Positions 17,869 to 26,757 of a DNA stretch of 64,000 bases are shown one piece after another. The translations under genes were made by a program, and so were the position numbers. The notes beneath the pieces were generated by a model. That model was given only the letters and a program-made list of their open reading frames with translations. It did not search any database and had not been told where the DNA came from. Positions within the stretch are counted from its first letter, which is position 1, and the number at the start of each line of letters is the position of its first letter. This DNA is from Candidatus Thalassarchaeum sp. GTDB lineage: Archaea; Thermoplasmatota; Poseidoniia; Poseidoniales; Thalassarchaeaceae. The stretch covers positions 62,001 through 126,000 of the forward strand of contig JADHRW010000003.1 of assembly GCA_016777225.1 (NCBI GenBank), written 5' to 3'.

Positions 17869-19341
17869 TCAATAACGCCAAACTATATGTTCAGAAATAG
17901 GGTATTGATATTCATCGGAATAAGGCCATTTAAGTTGTTGTGCAAGAAAAATAATTGCAGATTCATTTGCTAAGTCGGTTGAAATACCGATATCAAGAAG
18001 TCCTTCACAGCCTCTAACAGCACAACCTATAGGTGCAAAGGCGTAATGACCGGAATTATTGAATATACCATAATTAATTAAATTATTTCCCAAAAGAGTA
18101 GTTGTATTATTGACTTCAGAAATAACAGTTGTATCATCAATATCCCCAGACAAAACTAAAGAAGGCACAGATACACTTGAAATTCCCTGATTTAGTACTG
18201 TTCCATTCCATGGGGACAGTAAAATAGTTGCCCAAACCCTAGAATCCTGTAATATAATTGTTGCATTTTCAACCATTTCATTATTTGATTGCAAAAAATT
18301 AACTGCATTACAATGTATTAATTTTATCTGATCACTTGCGCTATCATCTTCACATGCAGACTCAATATCTCCTGTAGAAATTTGGGCACCAGAAATCATC
18401 ATAGATGCATAACCGCCTGTAGATTGACCTATCATTGAATACCCATTTTCTACAATTATACAGTTAGCTAATTCTCCTTCAGCATTATTCTGATCGATTA
18501 ACCAATCAAAGCTCTCCATTATGTCTAAAGGCATTGACAAAAGAAGTTCCCCTAATTTATTTGGGTCGGCATCAAGCAGAGTACCATACCTGTGATCAGG
18601 AGCGATAGAAATGAATCCATGAGTGGCGAGACTTTCCATCATAAAAGCAGAACCCCATCTAATACTTGGGAAACCATGACTGTAAATACTTACAGGTCTG
18701 GTTTCAGAACAATCAGGAGTTGTATCATCTAATGCTAACCCAGGTAAAACATTATTGTAAATAACTTGTTCACCAAAATTTTCGATAGCTGGATACCATA
18801 TTTGTAATGTAATTTCATGTCCTCTTGGAGACAAGAATGTAACATCTTTAGTACCTGCAGTAAATGGTCCATCTTCTGTAAGTGACGAATATGGCGTTAA
18901 TTGAAATGGATCATCTAAATCATTAATTCCATCTCCATCATCATCATCATCAACTCCATTAGGTATTCCATCAAAATCAGTATCTCTTTGTTCATTAAAA
19001 TCTAATGGATAAGCATCATTAATGTTTTGAGTACCATCACCATCAATATCATCATCTGAATTATCGCCAATACCATCACCATCTAGATCTGATGATTCTG
19101 TGGAATCTAGAGGGTGTGAGTCATCAGTATCGATAAATCCATCATTATCATCGTCATCATCACACATATTCCCTATCCCATCTTCATCATAATCGGCTTG
19201 ATATTTATTGTATATATCTACACAATTATCAGTAGAATCATCAATACCATCTGAATCAATATCAGGAGATTCTAAACATCCTGCAATGGTATTAGATAGC
19301 AGAATTATAATCATACTCATCACTAAAATAGAACATCGCAC
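17869..19341 (-). CDS. Lipoprotein: calcium-binding DxD repeats plus alpha/beta hydrolase
   Basis: The 490-residue protein has a lipoprotein-type signal with the lipobox TIAGC (Cys22). Residues 25-150 are thrombospondin type 3-like calcium-binding repeats of the form DxDxDGxxD (for example DIDSDGIDD, DLDGDGIGD, DTDFDGIPN). From about residue 165 an alpha/beta hydrolase domain begins, close to the chlorophyllase/platelet-activating-factor-acetylhydrolase group: RPVSIYSHGFP for the oxyanion region, GQSTGGYAS for the nucleophile Ser, and NNSGHYAF for the catalytic His. It should act outside the cell on esters. The substrate is unknown. Confidence 0.82.
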   Translation of the reverse strand: MRCSILVMSMIIILLSNTIAGCLESPDIDSDGIDDSTDNCVDIYNKYQADYDEDGIGNMCDDDDDNDGFIDTDDSHPLDSTESSDLDGDGIGDNSDDDIDGDGTQNINDAYPLDFNEQRDTDFDGIPNGVDDDDDGDGINDLDDPFQLTPYSSLTEDGPFTAGTKDVTFLSPRGHEITLQIWYPAIENFGEQVIYNNVLPGLALDDTTPDCSETRPVSIYSHGFPSIRWGSAFMMESLATHGFISIAPDHRYGTLLDADPNKLGELLLSMPLDIMESFDWLIDQNNAEGELANCIIVENGYSMIGQSTGGYASMMISGAQISTGDIESACEDDSASDQIKLIHCNAVNFLQSNNEMVENATIILQDSRVWATILLSPWNGTVLNQGISSVSVPSLVLSGDIDDTTVISEVNNTTTLLGNNLINYGIFNNSGHYAFAPIGCAVRGCEGLLDIGISTDLANESAIIFLAQQLKWPYSDEYQYPISEHIVWRY

Positions 19342-19376
19342 ATGTTATGCTGAACAACCTGAGCAATAAGTCTTGT

Positions 19377-19763
19377 TTATTCATCTTGATATTCTGTAAC
19401 TCTAATTCCTAATTTATTATGGCGAACTGGCCTGTGCATTACTTTCTCTATTTTTTTATTAAATTCTTGAAATAAATCAATTTCAAGAGCAAGTGAATGA
19501 CCTAATATAAGAATCAGTAAATCTGCCAATTCCTCCGCTGCCTCATGTTCGGGTTTACCTTTGGTAATTGCAGCAGCGAATTCACCCAATTCTTCTACGG
19601 TTAAGGCGATTCTATACCCCATATCATGTCCTTTGTTCACAGGATCAGAGAAATTATATTTAGAATGGAAAAGTGCTACCTTGTGCATCATTAAATCCCA
19701 AGATCTAATATTATTTTTGAAATTCTTAGAATCAGACCATTCCTCTACGCTCAACGGGTTCAT
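19377..19763 (-). CDS. MazG-like nucleotide pyrophosphohydrolase
   Basis: The 128-residue all-alpha protein has the MazG/PRA-PH metal-binding signature: EELGEFAAA followed by EAAEELADLLILILGHSL (ExxE...ExxD). Such enzymes hydrolyse NTPs or dNTPs to monophosphates and clear modified nucleotides. A single MazG domain is present, complete. It is followed downstream by the lipoprotein gene in the same direction and preceded by the purine phosphorylase gene. Confidence 0.78.
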   Translation of the reverse strand: MNPLSVEEWSDSKNFKNNIRSWDLMMHKVALFHSKYNFSDPVNKGHDMGYRIALTVEELGEFAAAITKGKPEHEAAEELADLLILILGHSLALEIDLFQEFNKKIEKVMHRPVRHNKLGIRVTEYQDE

Positions 19764-19830
19764 AGTATCGGCTCACAGAGGGGGGCCATCAAATTAATCC
19801 TAGATACAGTGTAAAATAATTAACAAAATA

Positions 19831-20589
19831 CTAGAAATTTTTAATTAAGTTGTTTATACAAACTATAACTCTAGAAATTAATGAAGAAGCCATTGAGTCA
19901 ACTGCCAAATGATCAATTTCAGCATCACGATTCCCTGGAGTTCTTCCTGCGGCCCAATTAGATGAACATGATAAGGCTACATGGGGAACATTAAATTCTG
20001 AGATTAAACGTTGCTCAGGACCTAAGGTCATACCAACTACATCGGCACCTAATGTAACTAAAGCATCTATCTCAGAGGGTGTTTCAAATTGAGGCCCTAC
20101 ACATTGAGCAACGATTAACCCTTTTACAACAGATGATTGTTGTTGGACTAATATTTCTTCACAACAAGAGATTCCTTGTTCATCAAAAATTGATGTACGA
20201 TCGGAATGATTCGCATCATCGTCAAAGAATGTCCAAGGTGTCTGAGTAAGATCTATAATATCACCAGATATTCCGATTTCTCCAGGAGGAAAGTCTTCTC
20301 TCATAGAACCTACAGAATTAACACTAAGAATTACTTGAGGTTGACAACTCATGATTGCATAAACATTTGCCCTATGCTCTATCATATGAGGCGGAATGCG
20401 CTTATTTGTAGATGAATGATGCCGGTCTAAAATGAATATCTTATCATCATCTTTGTCAATAACAGTTATTGGGACATTACCCCATTTAGTATCAATTCTA
20501 GTATCAGTTAACTGAAATTTATTCTGTTTTTGATAGACTTTCGATAATTCACTCATTCCAGTGCCACATATTACAGCTACACGAGTCAT
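19831..20589 (-). CDS. MTA/purine nucleoside phosphorylase family
   Basis: This 252-residue enzyme cleaves 5'-methylthioadenosine or a purine nucleoside with phosphate. Key parts seen: the phosphate loop CGTGMSEL, the phosphate-binding RHHSST, the PPHMIEHRANVYA segment (typical of MTAP), NSVGSM, and the base-binding region AQCVGPQFETPSEI with MTLGPEQ. The order is diagnostic of the trimeric PNP/MTAP class. MTAP versus MTIP (inosine) specificity cannot be told by eye. It abuts the MazG gene region, another nucleotide-cleaning gene. Confidence 0.88.
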   Translation of the reverse strand: MTRVAVICGTGMSELSKVYQKQNKFQLTDTRIDTKWGNVPITVIDKDDDKIFILDRHHSSTNKRIPPHMIEHRANVYAIMSCQPQVILSVNSVGSMREDFPPGEIGISGDIIDLTQTPWTFFDDDANHSDRTSIFDEQGISCCEEILVQQQSSVVKGLIVAQCVGPQFETPSEIDALVTLGADVVGMTLGPEQRLISEFNVPHVALSCSSNWAAGRTPGNRDAEIDHLAVDSMASSLISRVIVCINNLIKNF

Positions 20590-20634
20590 ACCCAGCGCCT
20601 TAGTTAGAGGTTCATGTGCTTATCTAAAAACAAG

Positions 20635-21501
20635 TTACTCATTTAGTCTATCAATAAGATCTGATTTCTTACCAGATACTGGTTTTCCTGCAGCCTTGAG
20701 TAGCTCTTTTAGTTGGGCAACAGTCATACTTGAATAATCAACATCCTCGTCATCAGAACTTTCTTCTGAATCCTCAATATCAGATACCAAATCATCTGAA
20801 TCTTCAACATCTGATTCATCAAACTTTGATGTTGCAGCATCGTTCTCTTCTTTCTCTTGTGCATGAATTTCATCAAGTGTAGGTCCATCTTCAACTAAGA
20901 CTCCTGCTTGGATAAGTTGCGTTCGACGAATGACTACAGTTCTTACAGGTTGAATTTTAGAAACTGCATCTTTGATTTTCGTTTCAAGAGTTCCGTCAAG
21001 CATTGATGCTTGTAAACTGAACCAAGTTGATGTTGCTCCTGTTGTCAAAATAACTTCTCTTGCAAGAGTCCTCATTTGTTGTTTCTGACTAGATTTAATT
21101 CTTGCTCTAGAAATCATTAGTGGCTTAAATCGCACGTAATATCCATCTTCGGTAACAACATCAATCGTATCGTCGATTTTACCACGATCTCTTCTGACCT
21201 GTCTACGAACATGATCTTTCAGAAGTTCATGACCCACAAATTCAGTAATCGCATCATTGCCTAAAACATCCACTACTCTAAAAACTACTTTAACGTGCAT
21301 TTTTGAAAAGTCGCCATCTAATTCATTTTGAATAACTTCATAATTACGACCAATCAACTGTTCTGGCTCTTCAGCCAAAGTTTCACCTATTACTCTAAAT
21401 GACCATGGAGTTCGTGGAGCTCTTATTGTGTACCAGCGTTTTGCCTTCCACTTGTCTCTCTGTTTACGTGCCGCTGCTCTTGCTCTTGCTCCTTTTGCCA
21501 T
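20635..21501 (-). CDS. Ribosomal protein eS1 (S3Ae) with C-terminal SAP domain
   Basis: The start is ATG 21501 (MAKGARARAAARKQ); the frame is open further upstream but without homology. Residues 1-205 match archaeal/eukaryotic eS1, a small-subunit ribosomal protein, including KRWYTIRAP, HELLKDHVRRQVRRDRGKID and ITRAR-like SRARIKSSQKQQMR. Residues 215-255 form a very acidic linker of D, E and S. The last 32 residues (SSMTVAQLKELLKAAG, KPVSGKKSDLIDRL) are a SAP helix-extension-helix motif, which usually binds nucleic acids. The SAP tail is not part of ordinary eS1. Confidence 0.9.
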   Translation of the reverse strand: MAKGARARAAARKQRDKWKAKRWYTIRAPRTPWSFRVIGETLAEEPEQLIGRNYEVIQNELDGDFSKMHVKVVFRVVDVLGNDAITEFVGHELLKDHVRRQVRRDRGKIDDTIDVVTEDGYYVRFKPLMISRARIKSSQKQQMRTLAREVILTTGATSTWFSLQASMLDGTLETKIKDAVSKIQPVRTVVIRRTQLIQAGVLVEDGPTLDEIHAQEKEENDAATSKFDESDVEDSDDLVSDIEDSEESSDDEDVDYSSMTVAQLKELLKAAGKPVSGKKSDLIDRLNE

Positions 21502-21645
21502 AATTAACGACTCCGTATGTACCGGGGGCTGCCCCGTTTGCGAGCCATGCGACTTGAATTCAGTATATGAACGAAACCTAATATACACAGTTAGAAATAT
21601 TTGCTCAAGCGTCGCATTCAATACTAAGAGGTTCTAGGAATACAC

Positions 21646-22086
21646 ATGAGTTTGCACAGCGTCACATGGAGAGTTAATGCTAGTTCATTAGATAATACTG
21701 ATCTAATTGAGGATTCGCTAAAGTGGATATCTGGCGAAAAATCAACCATTACTAAAACTAAAGACAAATCTTTTCATGGCTCACAGCAATATTCTATAGT
21801 TGCTCAGACTCAAAAAAGGAAAGAAGCCATTGAATCTTTAAAGAGATTAGGAAATAAAACATTGGATAGTATTCTAAAAGACGGTATTGAAAAAAGAATT
21901 GATGATTCAAAAAATTTACATATCCGGCTGGAATTATCAAAACTTGTAAGTGGAGAAATTTATCTATCAAATAATAATACGATTTCAGCAACTGTAAAGG
22001 GTAAATTCAAGATTGAATCTTACCCAGGAGATTCGGTCACCGAGGTCATAACTGACTTGATTGAGAAGATACTTGATAGTAGTTAA
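21646..22086 (+). CDS. RNA-binding protein of the archaeal exosome-associated COG1325 type
   Basis: The 146-residue protein begins with VTWRVNASSLDNTDLIEDSLKWISG and has FHGSQQYSIVAQTQKRKEAIESLKRLG and LHIRLELSKLVSGEIYL, in agreement with the archaeal RNA-binding family PF01877 (COG1325). It has a ferredoxin-like fold related to L5/ribosomal proteins and is a predicted exosome subunit. It is divergent from eS1. The role in RNA processing is from family knowledge, not from this sequence. Confidence 0.75.
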   Translation: MSLHSVTWRVNASSLDNTDLIEDSLKWISGEKSTITKTKDKSFHGSQQYSIVAQTQKRKEAIESLKRLGNKTLDSILKDGIEKRIDDSKNLHIRLELSKLVSGEIYLSNNNTISATVKGKFKIESYPGDSVTEVITDLIEKILDSS

Positions 22087-22123
22087 ATAAAACAATCATT
22101 ATTCAGAATATACAAGTATTCTT

Positions 22124-22426
22124 ATGTATCTGTTTACACGAACACTCGTGACCCATGTAGTAACAGAAGCTTGTGTAGACCATAAGTACCAAGATTGCGT
22201 AGCAGTTTGCCCTGTAGAAGCCTTTAGAGAAACTGACACATATCTTGTTATAGACCCAGATGAGTGTATTGATTGCGCCGCTTGTATACCTGAATGCCCA
22301 GTTGGAGCTATTTTTGCCGATACCGATTTACCAGATGAACATGAAGGATGGTTAGACAGGAATGAGAATGAAGCCCCAAATCTTCCAATTGCTGAAGGAG
22401 ATTCTCCAGTATTGGCAGAATCTTAA
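22124..22426 (+). CDS. 7Fe ferredoxin ([3Fe-4S][4Fe-4S])
   Basis: The 100-residue electron carrier resembles the Azotobacter FdI type. The first cluster motif, CVDHKYQDCVAVCP, lacks the second cysteine (a His stands there), which fits a 3Fe-4S site; the second motif is CIDCAACIPECP, a full 4Fe-4S site. The C-terminal 35 residues are acidic and flexible. It lies between the COG1325 gene and pdxS, with which it shares no obvious pathway. Confidence 0.9.
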   Translation: MYLFTRTLVTHVVTEACVDHKYQDCVAVCPVEAFRETDTYLVIDPDECIDCAACIPECPVGAIFADTDLPDEHEGWLDRNENEAPNLPIAEGDSPVLAES

Positions 22427-22485
22427 ATGAAAAATTAATTTTTTGATGAACATAGGTTCATCAATGAAAGCCGTGAGGATTAGTT

Positions 22486-23475
22486 ATGAGTAAAAGACTC
22501 GACTTCACCAACTTGAGACATGGAACATCTTTGCTAAAGCGCGGATTTGCAAAAATGCAAGAAGGCGGTGTCATTATGGATGTCGTTACTCCTGAAGAGG
22601 CACACATTGCAGAAGATGCTGGTGCTGTATCAGTAATGGCTCTAGAGAGAGTACCTGCTGATATTAGAGCGCAAGGTGGTGTTGCACGAATGAGTCATCC
22701 AGACATGATTACTGAAATTATAGAAACGACTAGTATACCAGTAATGGCTAAAGCAAGAATTGGTCATGATGACGAGGCAAGAGTATTGCAATCACTTGGA
22801 GTAGATATGATTGATGAATCAGAAGTACTGACACCAGCAGACCCCTTCTATCACATAGCAAAGAATGATTTTACAATTCCATTTGTTTGTGGTTGTACAA
22901 ATTTGGGTGAAGCGATACGAAGAGTAGCAGAAGGTGCTGCAATGATAAGAACAAAAGGAGAAGCAGGCACAGGTAATGTAGTCAGCGCAGTTCAACATGC
23001 TAGATTAGTTAAGGAGGAGATAATATATGCTCAAAATACTGGCCTAGAGGGGCAAGAAAAAATGGTTGAAGTAATGATGAAAGGATTCCATAGAATTCCA
23101 AATGCATCAAATTTTGATATTAAAATTAATCATACACCATTTGGAAATATCAATGATTTACGAACAGAGGTTACAACTATTTTGAGAGAGGTTGTAGAAC
23201 TTGGAAGATTGCCAGTAGTCACCTTTTCAGCAGGAGGAATTGCTACTCCAGCAGATGCTGCATTAATGATGAATCACGGTATGGATGGAATTTTCGTTGG
23301 ATCAGGAATTTTCAAGAGTTCTGATCCTAAAACAACAGCAGAAGCAATTGTATTGGCAACACATAGATATCAGGATGCAGATTCCGTAGCAGAGGCTAGT
23401 AGAATGATTGGTGAGGCAATGCCAGGTTTAGAAATCGAAACTTTAGATGTACGTATGGAAGAAAGAGGATATTAG
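22486..23475 (+). CDS. pdxS: Pyridoxal 5'-phosphate synthase subunit PdxS
   Basis: The 329-residue TIM-barrel enzyme makes PLP from ribose 5-phosphate, glyceraldehyde 3-phosphate and ammonia. [55 protein letters not shown], and the phosphate loop [13 protein letters not shown] are all present. It is about 35 residues longer than bacterial PdxS because of an insertion around [13 protein letters not shown]...DIKINH, as known in some methanogen PdxS. The glutaminase partner PdxT is not adjacent. A GAGGAT ribosome site precedes the ATG. Confidence 0.96.
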   Translation: MSKRLDFTNLRHGTSLLKRGFAKMQEGGVIMDVVTPEEAHIAEDAGAVSVMALERVPADIRAQGGVARMSHPDMITEIIETTSIPVMAKARIGHDDEARVLQSLGVDMIDESEVLTPADPFYHIAKNDFTIPFVCGCTNLGEAIRRVAEGAAMIRTKGEAGTGNVVSAVQHARLVKEEIIYAQNTGLEGQEKMVEVMMKGFHRIPNASNFDIKINHTPFGNINDLRTEVTTILREVVELGRLPVVTFSAGGIATPADAALMMNHGMDGIFVGSGIFKSSDPKTTAEAIVLATHRYQDADSVAEASRMIGEAMPGLEIETLDVRMEERGY

Positions 23476-23476
23476 A

Positions 23477-24466
23477 TTATTTCCTACCACGTACCGTCCC
23501 TAATTTACGAGACTGCTTTTTCCCCTTAGTTGATTTGACAGTGGCAATTGAAGAATCACCATCTAACGCTCCACCTAGTGTGAGGGAGCCACTATTCAAA
23601 AGATGAGATGCTAGAGAATCCGCCATTTCTTCATCTTCACTAGGTTTTTTCAATGCATCTTTAACTGATTGATTGTGATCTTTAATTACTTTTATTCTCT
23701 CTTCATGAGCTGCTTTCATCTCATCCCTAAGTTCATTTGCTTGGCTGATTAGCTCTTGCATATTTTCATGAACTTCATTAGCAGATTCTCTACAAGTAAC
23801 ATATGCAGAATGTAATCTATCTGCCTCTGCACGCAAGAAGTCTCTTTCAGAAAGCATAGGTTTCACTTCTTCCCATACCAAATCTGCTTTTTTATGGAAA
23901 TCAATCATTTCTTGGTGCGCATTATCAGCTTCAGATTTCAGGAGACGAATAGATCCGTCCATATCCCCGATATCAATTTTAATAATGTTAAATTCATCTA
24001 CGGAAGGCATTAATTTATTCCTCTTAACAATCAAAACCTTTAATTTTTTAAGAAGCTTATTTTCTGTTTCTAATATTAAACGGCCATCAGTCATCATTGT
24101 ATTTTCGATTTTTTCAATCTCTCTTATGGTTTCAGATAATTGAATAACAACTGATTTAGATTCTTTAGCATCGTCTCTCTTACCTCTATTCTGATTGATT
24201 AATTCCCTAATCTGCTTTTGTATTTCGTCTCTTCTTGCTTTACATATTTGTGCCTGGTCACGAATCTTTTTTTGTTCATCAAGTTTTTCTTTTATAGACT
24301 CACGGACCTCTTTACTTTGTTCTTGTAGAGCATTTCTTGAATCTGCTGCGCGCCGTGCATCTTCATTGAATGAATTCCTATGTTCTTTCATTCTTCGAAG
24401 CTTGGTTTCCATAGCATGCAATCTTGTTCTAAGGTCATCCTCAGGGTTCTGCTGCTCATCAGTCAC
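23477..24466 (-). CDS. COG1340-like long coiled-coil protein (paralogue 1)
   Basis: The 329-residue protein is almost wholly predicted coiled coil, with heptads rich in E, K, R, D and Q from residue 10 to 265. The conserved archaeal-type pattern is LRRMKEHRNSFNEDARRA...VRESIKEKLDEQKKIRDQAQ. The C-terminal 60 residues are different: a LASHLLNSGSLTLGGAL segment and a basic tail, KKQSRKLGTVRGRK. The tail recalls the end of the gene at 29573-30562 (KKQYRRLGVARGG). It stands at the downstream end of an oppositely directed cluster with three paralogues on the plus strand. Function is unknown; filament or scaffold roles are plausible. Confidence 0.75.
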   Translation of the reverse strand: MTDEQQNPEDDLRTRLHAMETKLRRMKEHRNSFNEDARRAADSRNALQEQSKEVRESIKEKLDEQKKIRDQAQICKARRDEIQKQIRELINQNRGKRDDAKESKSVVIQLSETIREIEKIENTMMTDGRLILETENKLLKKLKVLIVKRNKLMPSVDEFNIIKIDIGDMDGSIRLLKSEADNAHQEMIDFHKKADLVWEEVKPMLSERDFLRAEADRLHSAYVTCRESANEVHENMQELISQANELRDEMKAAHEERIKVIKDHNQSVKDALKKPSEDEEMADSLASHLLNSGSLTLGGALDGDSSIATVKSTKGKKQSRKLGTVRGRK

Positions 24467-24509
24467 GAGTCGCCGAGTAAGGCTACCTTATTCAAAGGAA
24501 CTATTTGAT

Positions 24510-26087
24510 TCATAGCCCTAATAGAGATGCAAAAAACGGGAGTATGGGTGATAATATTGCAATTCCGGCTCCAACCAAGAAAATAGCGCCGATGGAAATT
24601 CTTAGTCTTGTAAAAAGGTCTGATCTATTCTGTACAGTCAGAACTCTTCCGCTTAGTAAGTTACCATTTTCATCTTCTAACCTTACAGTAACAGTCGCTT
24701 CTCCGGTTTCTTCAGGAAGTAAACTTTGCCAAATAATTTTAGTTGATTTCATCACTAAAGGTAATTTTTGTACAGAAGAGAGATGCTGATTATCATTCAA
24801 AACCTCATTACATGAATCTACTCTAAGTTTGTATACACAACCAGATGGACGAAAATCAGGAGTCTGTATCTTTAGAATTAAATCAATAGGTTCATCCCCA
24901 AAATTTACAACATATGCAAAAAGATTAGCCTGACCAACAACTAGATTTTCCATATCTACATCAAACCAAATATCATTGCTAATACCTACGTCAAGTTTCA
25001 TCCTGAGACGATCATGAAGTCTGAAAAATGATGCACACTTATCTTTAGCCCTAATTATAAGACGATCCCATGTTTCTTCACCAAGTTCAGGATGCTGGAA
25101 TAATTCATCAACAATTTCAGGAGGCATCCAGTCTTGTAAATACTCTGGTCTAAAATCGTCTTCATCCAAATATCCTGCTCTTCTTAGATGGAGTAAATGG
25201 AGTAATTTTTCTTGTAAATCCGAGATATTATTTCCTTCTTTGACAGAAGGTTGGACAGATCGTAAATACTCTGAAATTCTTACTGAAAGAAGAGGGTCAA
25301 CATGTGCACTGATGACATCACTAAATGGTCTTTTAAGTAGTGCAGGATGGATTGGGGGTGAAAATGATTCAAGCATACCCCATGTCTCACAGGTGTTAAA
25401 TCTTGAACGATTAGATACCATATATACTCCATGCCCCGATAGTAAAAAGCCTGTTGAAAGCGATAGCAGAACGGAATCACCACTAACTATATCTGAGAAT
25501 TGCAGGCTAAAAATAAGAAATAGACCTGAAAGAAACATAAGAAAAGTTGTTGCAATTACTTGTCTAAATGAGCCTTCTATTGTTTCCTTCATTTCTGCAT
25601 ATCCATGTGCACTCTTAAAAGTTAAACCTGTTGTTGTTAGTTCTTGGGATTGGATGCTAAATATCCTCTTTGTTAAAGACAGTAATAGTAACAAAAGACC
25701 TAATAATCCTAAATCTGCTATAATAAAGAAGAATGCAAGATAATAAAAACCTACTTCAATAGTCATAGAAAATGGAAGAAAGGGAAATAAATGATCCACC
25801 CACCAATCAGGTTCAGAACTAGAAAATGATTCTGCTAAGCCATATAATATAATTACCAATATTGGAATAATTAGTACAAACCTCAAACCTCGACTAATAA
25901 ATAAACGGTCTAATTTCACTAAATTACGCTCATAATCTTGGAGTCTACGAATATTATCAATATCTATTAAGTTAATACTTCTATTTATTACAATAGAATT
26001 ATCCTCTTTAAGATTTGGAGCCTCTGGCACCATAGGGTCATCTCCATCAACTAATTCATCTAAGATTTTATCGCTAGAATTAATCAT
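24510..26087 (-). CDS. Membrane protein of unknown function with beta-rich domain
   Basis: The 525-residue protein has an N-terminal acidic stretch, four membrane helices at about residues 67-82, 110-140, 180-200 and 205-220, a long soluble part (residues 230-490), and a final helix pair at 495-520 (ISIGAIFLVGAGIAIL). Residues 370-480 look like an immunoglobulin-type beta domain (VVGQANLFAYVVNFGDEPIDL). The middle contains a helical LEKLLHLLHLRRAGYLDEDDF segment that resembles a short SHOCT-type module. No family is recognised. It is the last gene of the minus operon of the coiled-coil cluster. Confidence 0.6.
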   Translation of the reverse strand: MINSSDKILDELVDGDDPMVPEAPNLKEDNSIVINRSINLIDIDNIRRLQDYERNLVKLDRLFISRGLRFVLIIPILVIILYGLAESFSSSEPDWWVDHLFPFLPFSMTIEVGFYYLAFFFIIADLGLLGLLLLLLSLTKRIFSIQSQELTTTGLTFKSAHGYAEMKETIEGSFRQVIATTFLMFLSGLFLIFSLQFSDIVSGDSVLLSLSTGFLLSGHGVYMVSNRSRFNTCETWGMLESFSPPIHPALLKRPFSDVISAHVDPLLSVRISEYLRSVQPSVKEGNNISDLQEKLLHLLHLRRAGYLDEDDFRPEYLQDWMPPEIVDELFQHPELGEETWDRLIIRAKDKCASFFRLHDRLRMKLDVGISNDIWFDVDMENLVVGQANLFAYVVNFGDEPIDLILKIQTPDFRPSGCVYKLRVDSCNEVLNDNQHLSSVQKLPLVMKSTKIIWQSLLPEETGEATVTVRLEDENGNLLSGRVLTVQNRSDLFTRLRISIGAIFLVGAGIAILSPILPFFASLLGL

Positions 26088-26102
26088 ATGAACACCCGTT
26101 GG

Positions 26103-26750
26103 TTACTTCACCCTTACTATGACTTTGAAACTTAACTCACGAGAAAATTTGAATTCAGAACCTTCACAATAGTATTTGTCGGAAACTTTCTTTATATCAG
26201 AACCTATTCTAAGGCCCACTCCATCTAAAGTTTTTATTGCAACCCCACTTGAAATTATCAACTCAACTATTGCATTAACATTTTCAGGTAAAGCTGAAAT
26301 CGGAAGTAATGTATTTTTACCGGAAATCATCACATTCCTGTCTACTAAAGGTATCAACGCGCCTTCTTTATTTCTCTCAGGATATCCAAGCATTCTATCA
26401 ATTGATGCTTCTAAATCACTGTCTATATTATGTTCTAAATTACAGGCAGCTGAATCTACATCTCCTTCATAGCGAATCACATCAGATAAAAGAATCCTCA
26501 ATAATTCTTCTCGACGTTTTATTCGAGATGCATGTTTGAATCCTAATGAGGTCAGACGGCATCCTTTGTAAGGGATATAAGTTAAATAATCTCGATTTGC
26601 CAAACGTTGAATCATTTCAGTAGTAGATGCGGGACTTACATCCATTAATTCTGCTAATTGAGTAGTCTTGACTATTGCATCGGGTTGATTGAAATGTGCC
26701 TCAAATATTCTTTTGAGATACATTTCTTCAAACTCACTTAATTCAGACAT
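26103..26750 (-). CDS. DtxR/MntR-like metal-dependent regulator
   Basis: The start is ATG 26750; the open frame further upstream lies within the neighbouring gene. The 215-residue protein starts with a winged helix: LSEFEEMYLKRIFEAH, then TTQLAELMDVSPASTTEMIQRLANRDYLTYIPYKGCRLT, matching DtxR/IdeR/MntR. The dimerisation helices follow (REELLRILLSDVIRYEGDVDSAACNLEHNID). Metal-ligand candidates Glu and His in that region are present. The C-terminal 75 residues could be the SH3-like FeoA domain. It is eight bases downstream of the zinc-ribbon membrane gene. It probably controls this cluster or metal uptake. Confidence 0.8.
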   Translation of the reverse strand: MSELSEFEEMYLKRIFEAHFNQPDAIVKTTQLAELMDVSPASTTEMIQRLANRDYLTYIPYKGCRLTSLGFKHASRIKRREELLRILLSDVIRYEGDVDSAACNLEHNIDSDLEASIDRMLGYPERNKEGALIPLVDRNVMISGKNTLLPISALPENVNAIVELIISSGVAIKTLDGVGLRIGSDIKKVSDKYYCEGSEFKFSRELSFKVIVRVK

Positions 26751-26757
26751 AATTAAC

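Noticed and set aside
25240-25743. Plus-strand open frame of 167 codons opposite the membrane protein gene
   Set aside because: It is antisense to a longer frame that sits in a clear operon, and its translation has no recognisable domain.
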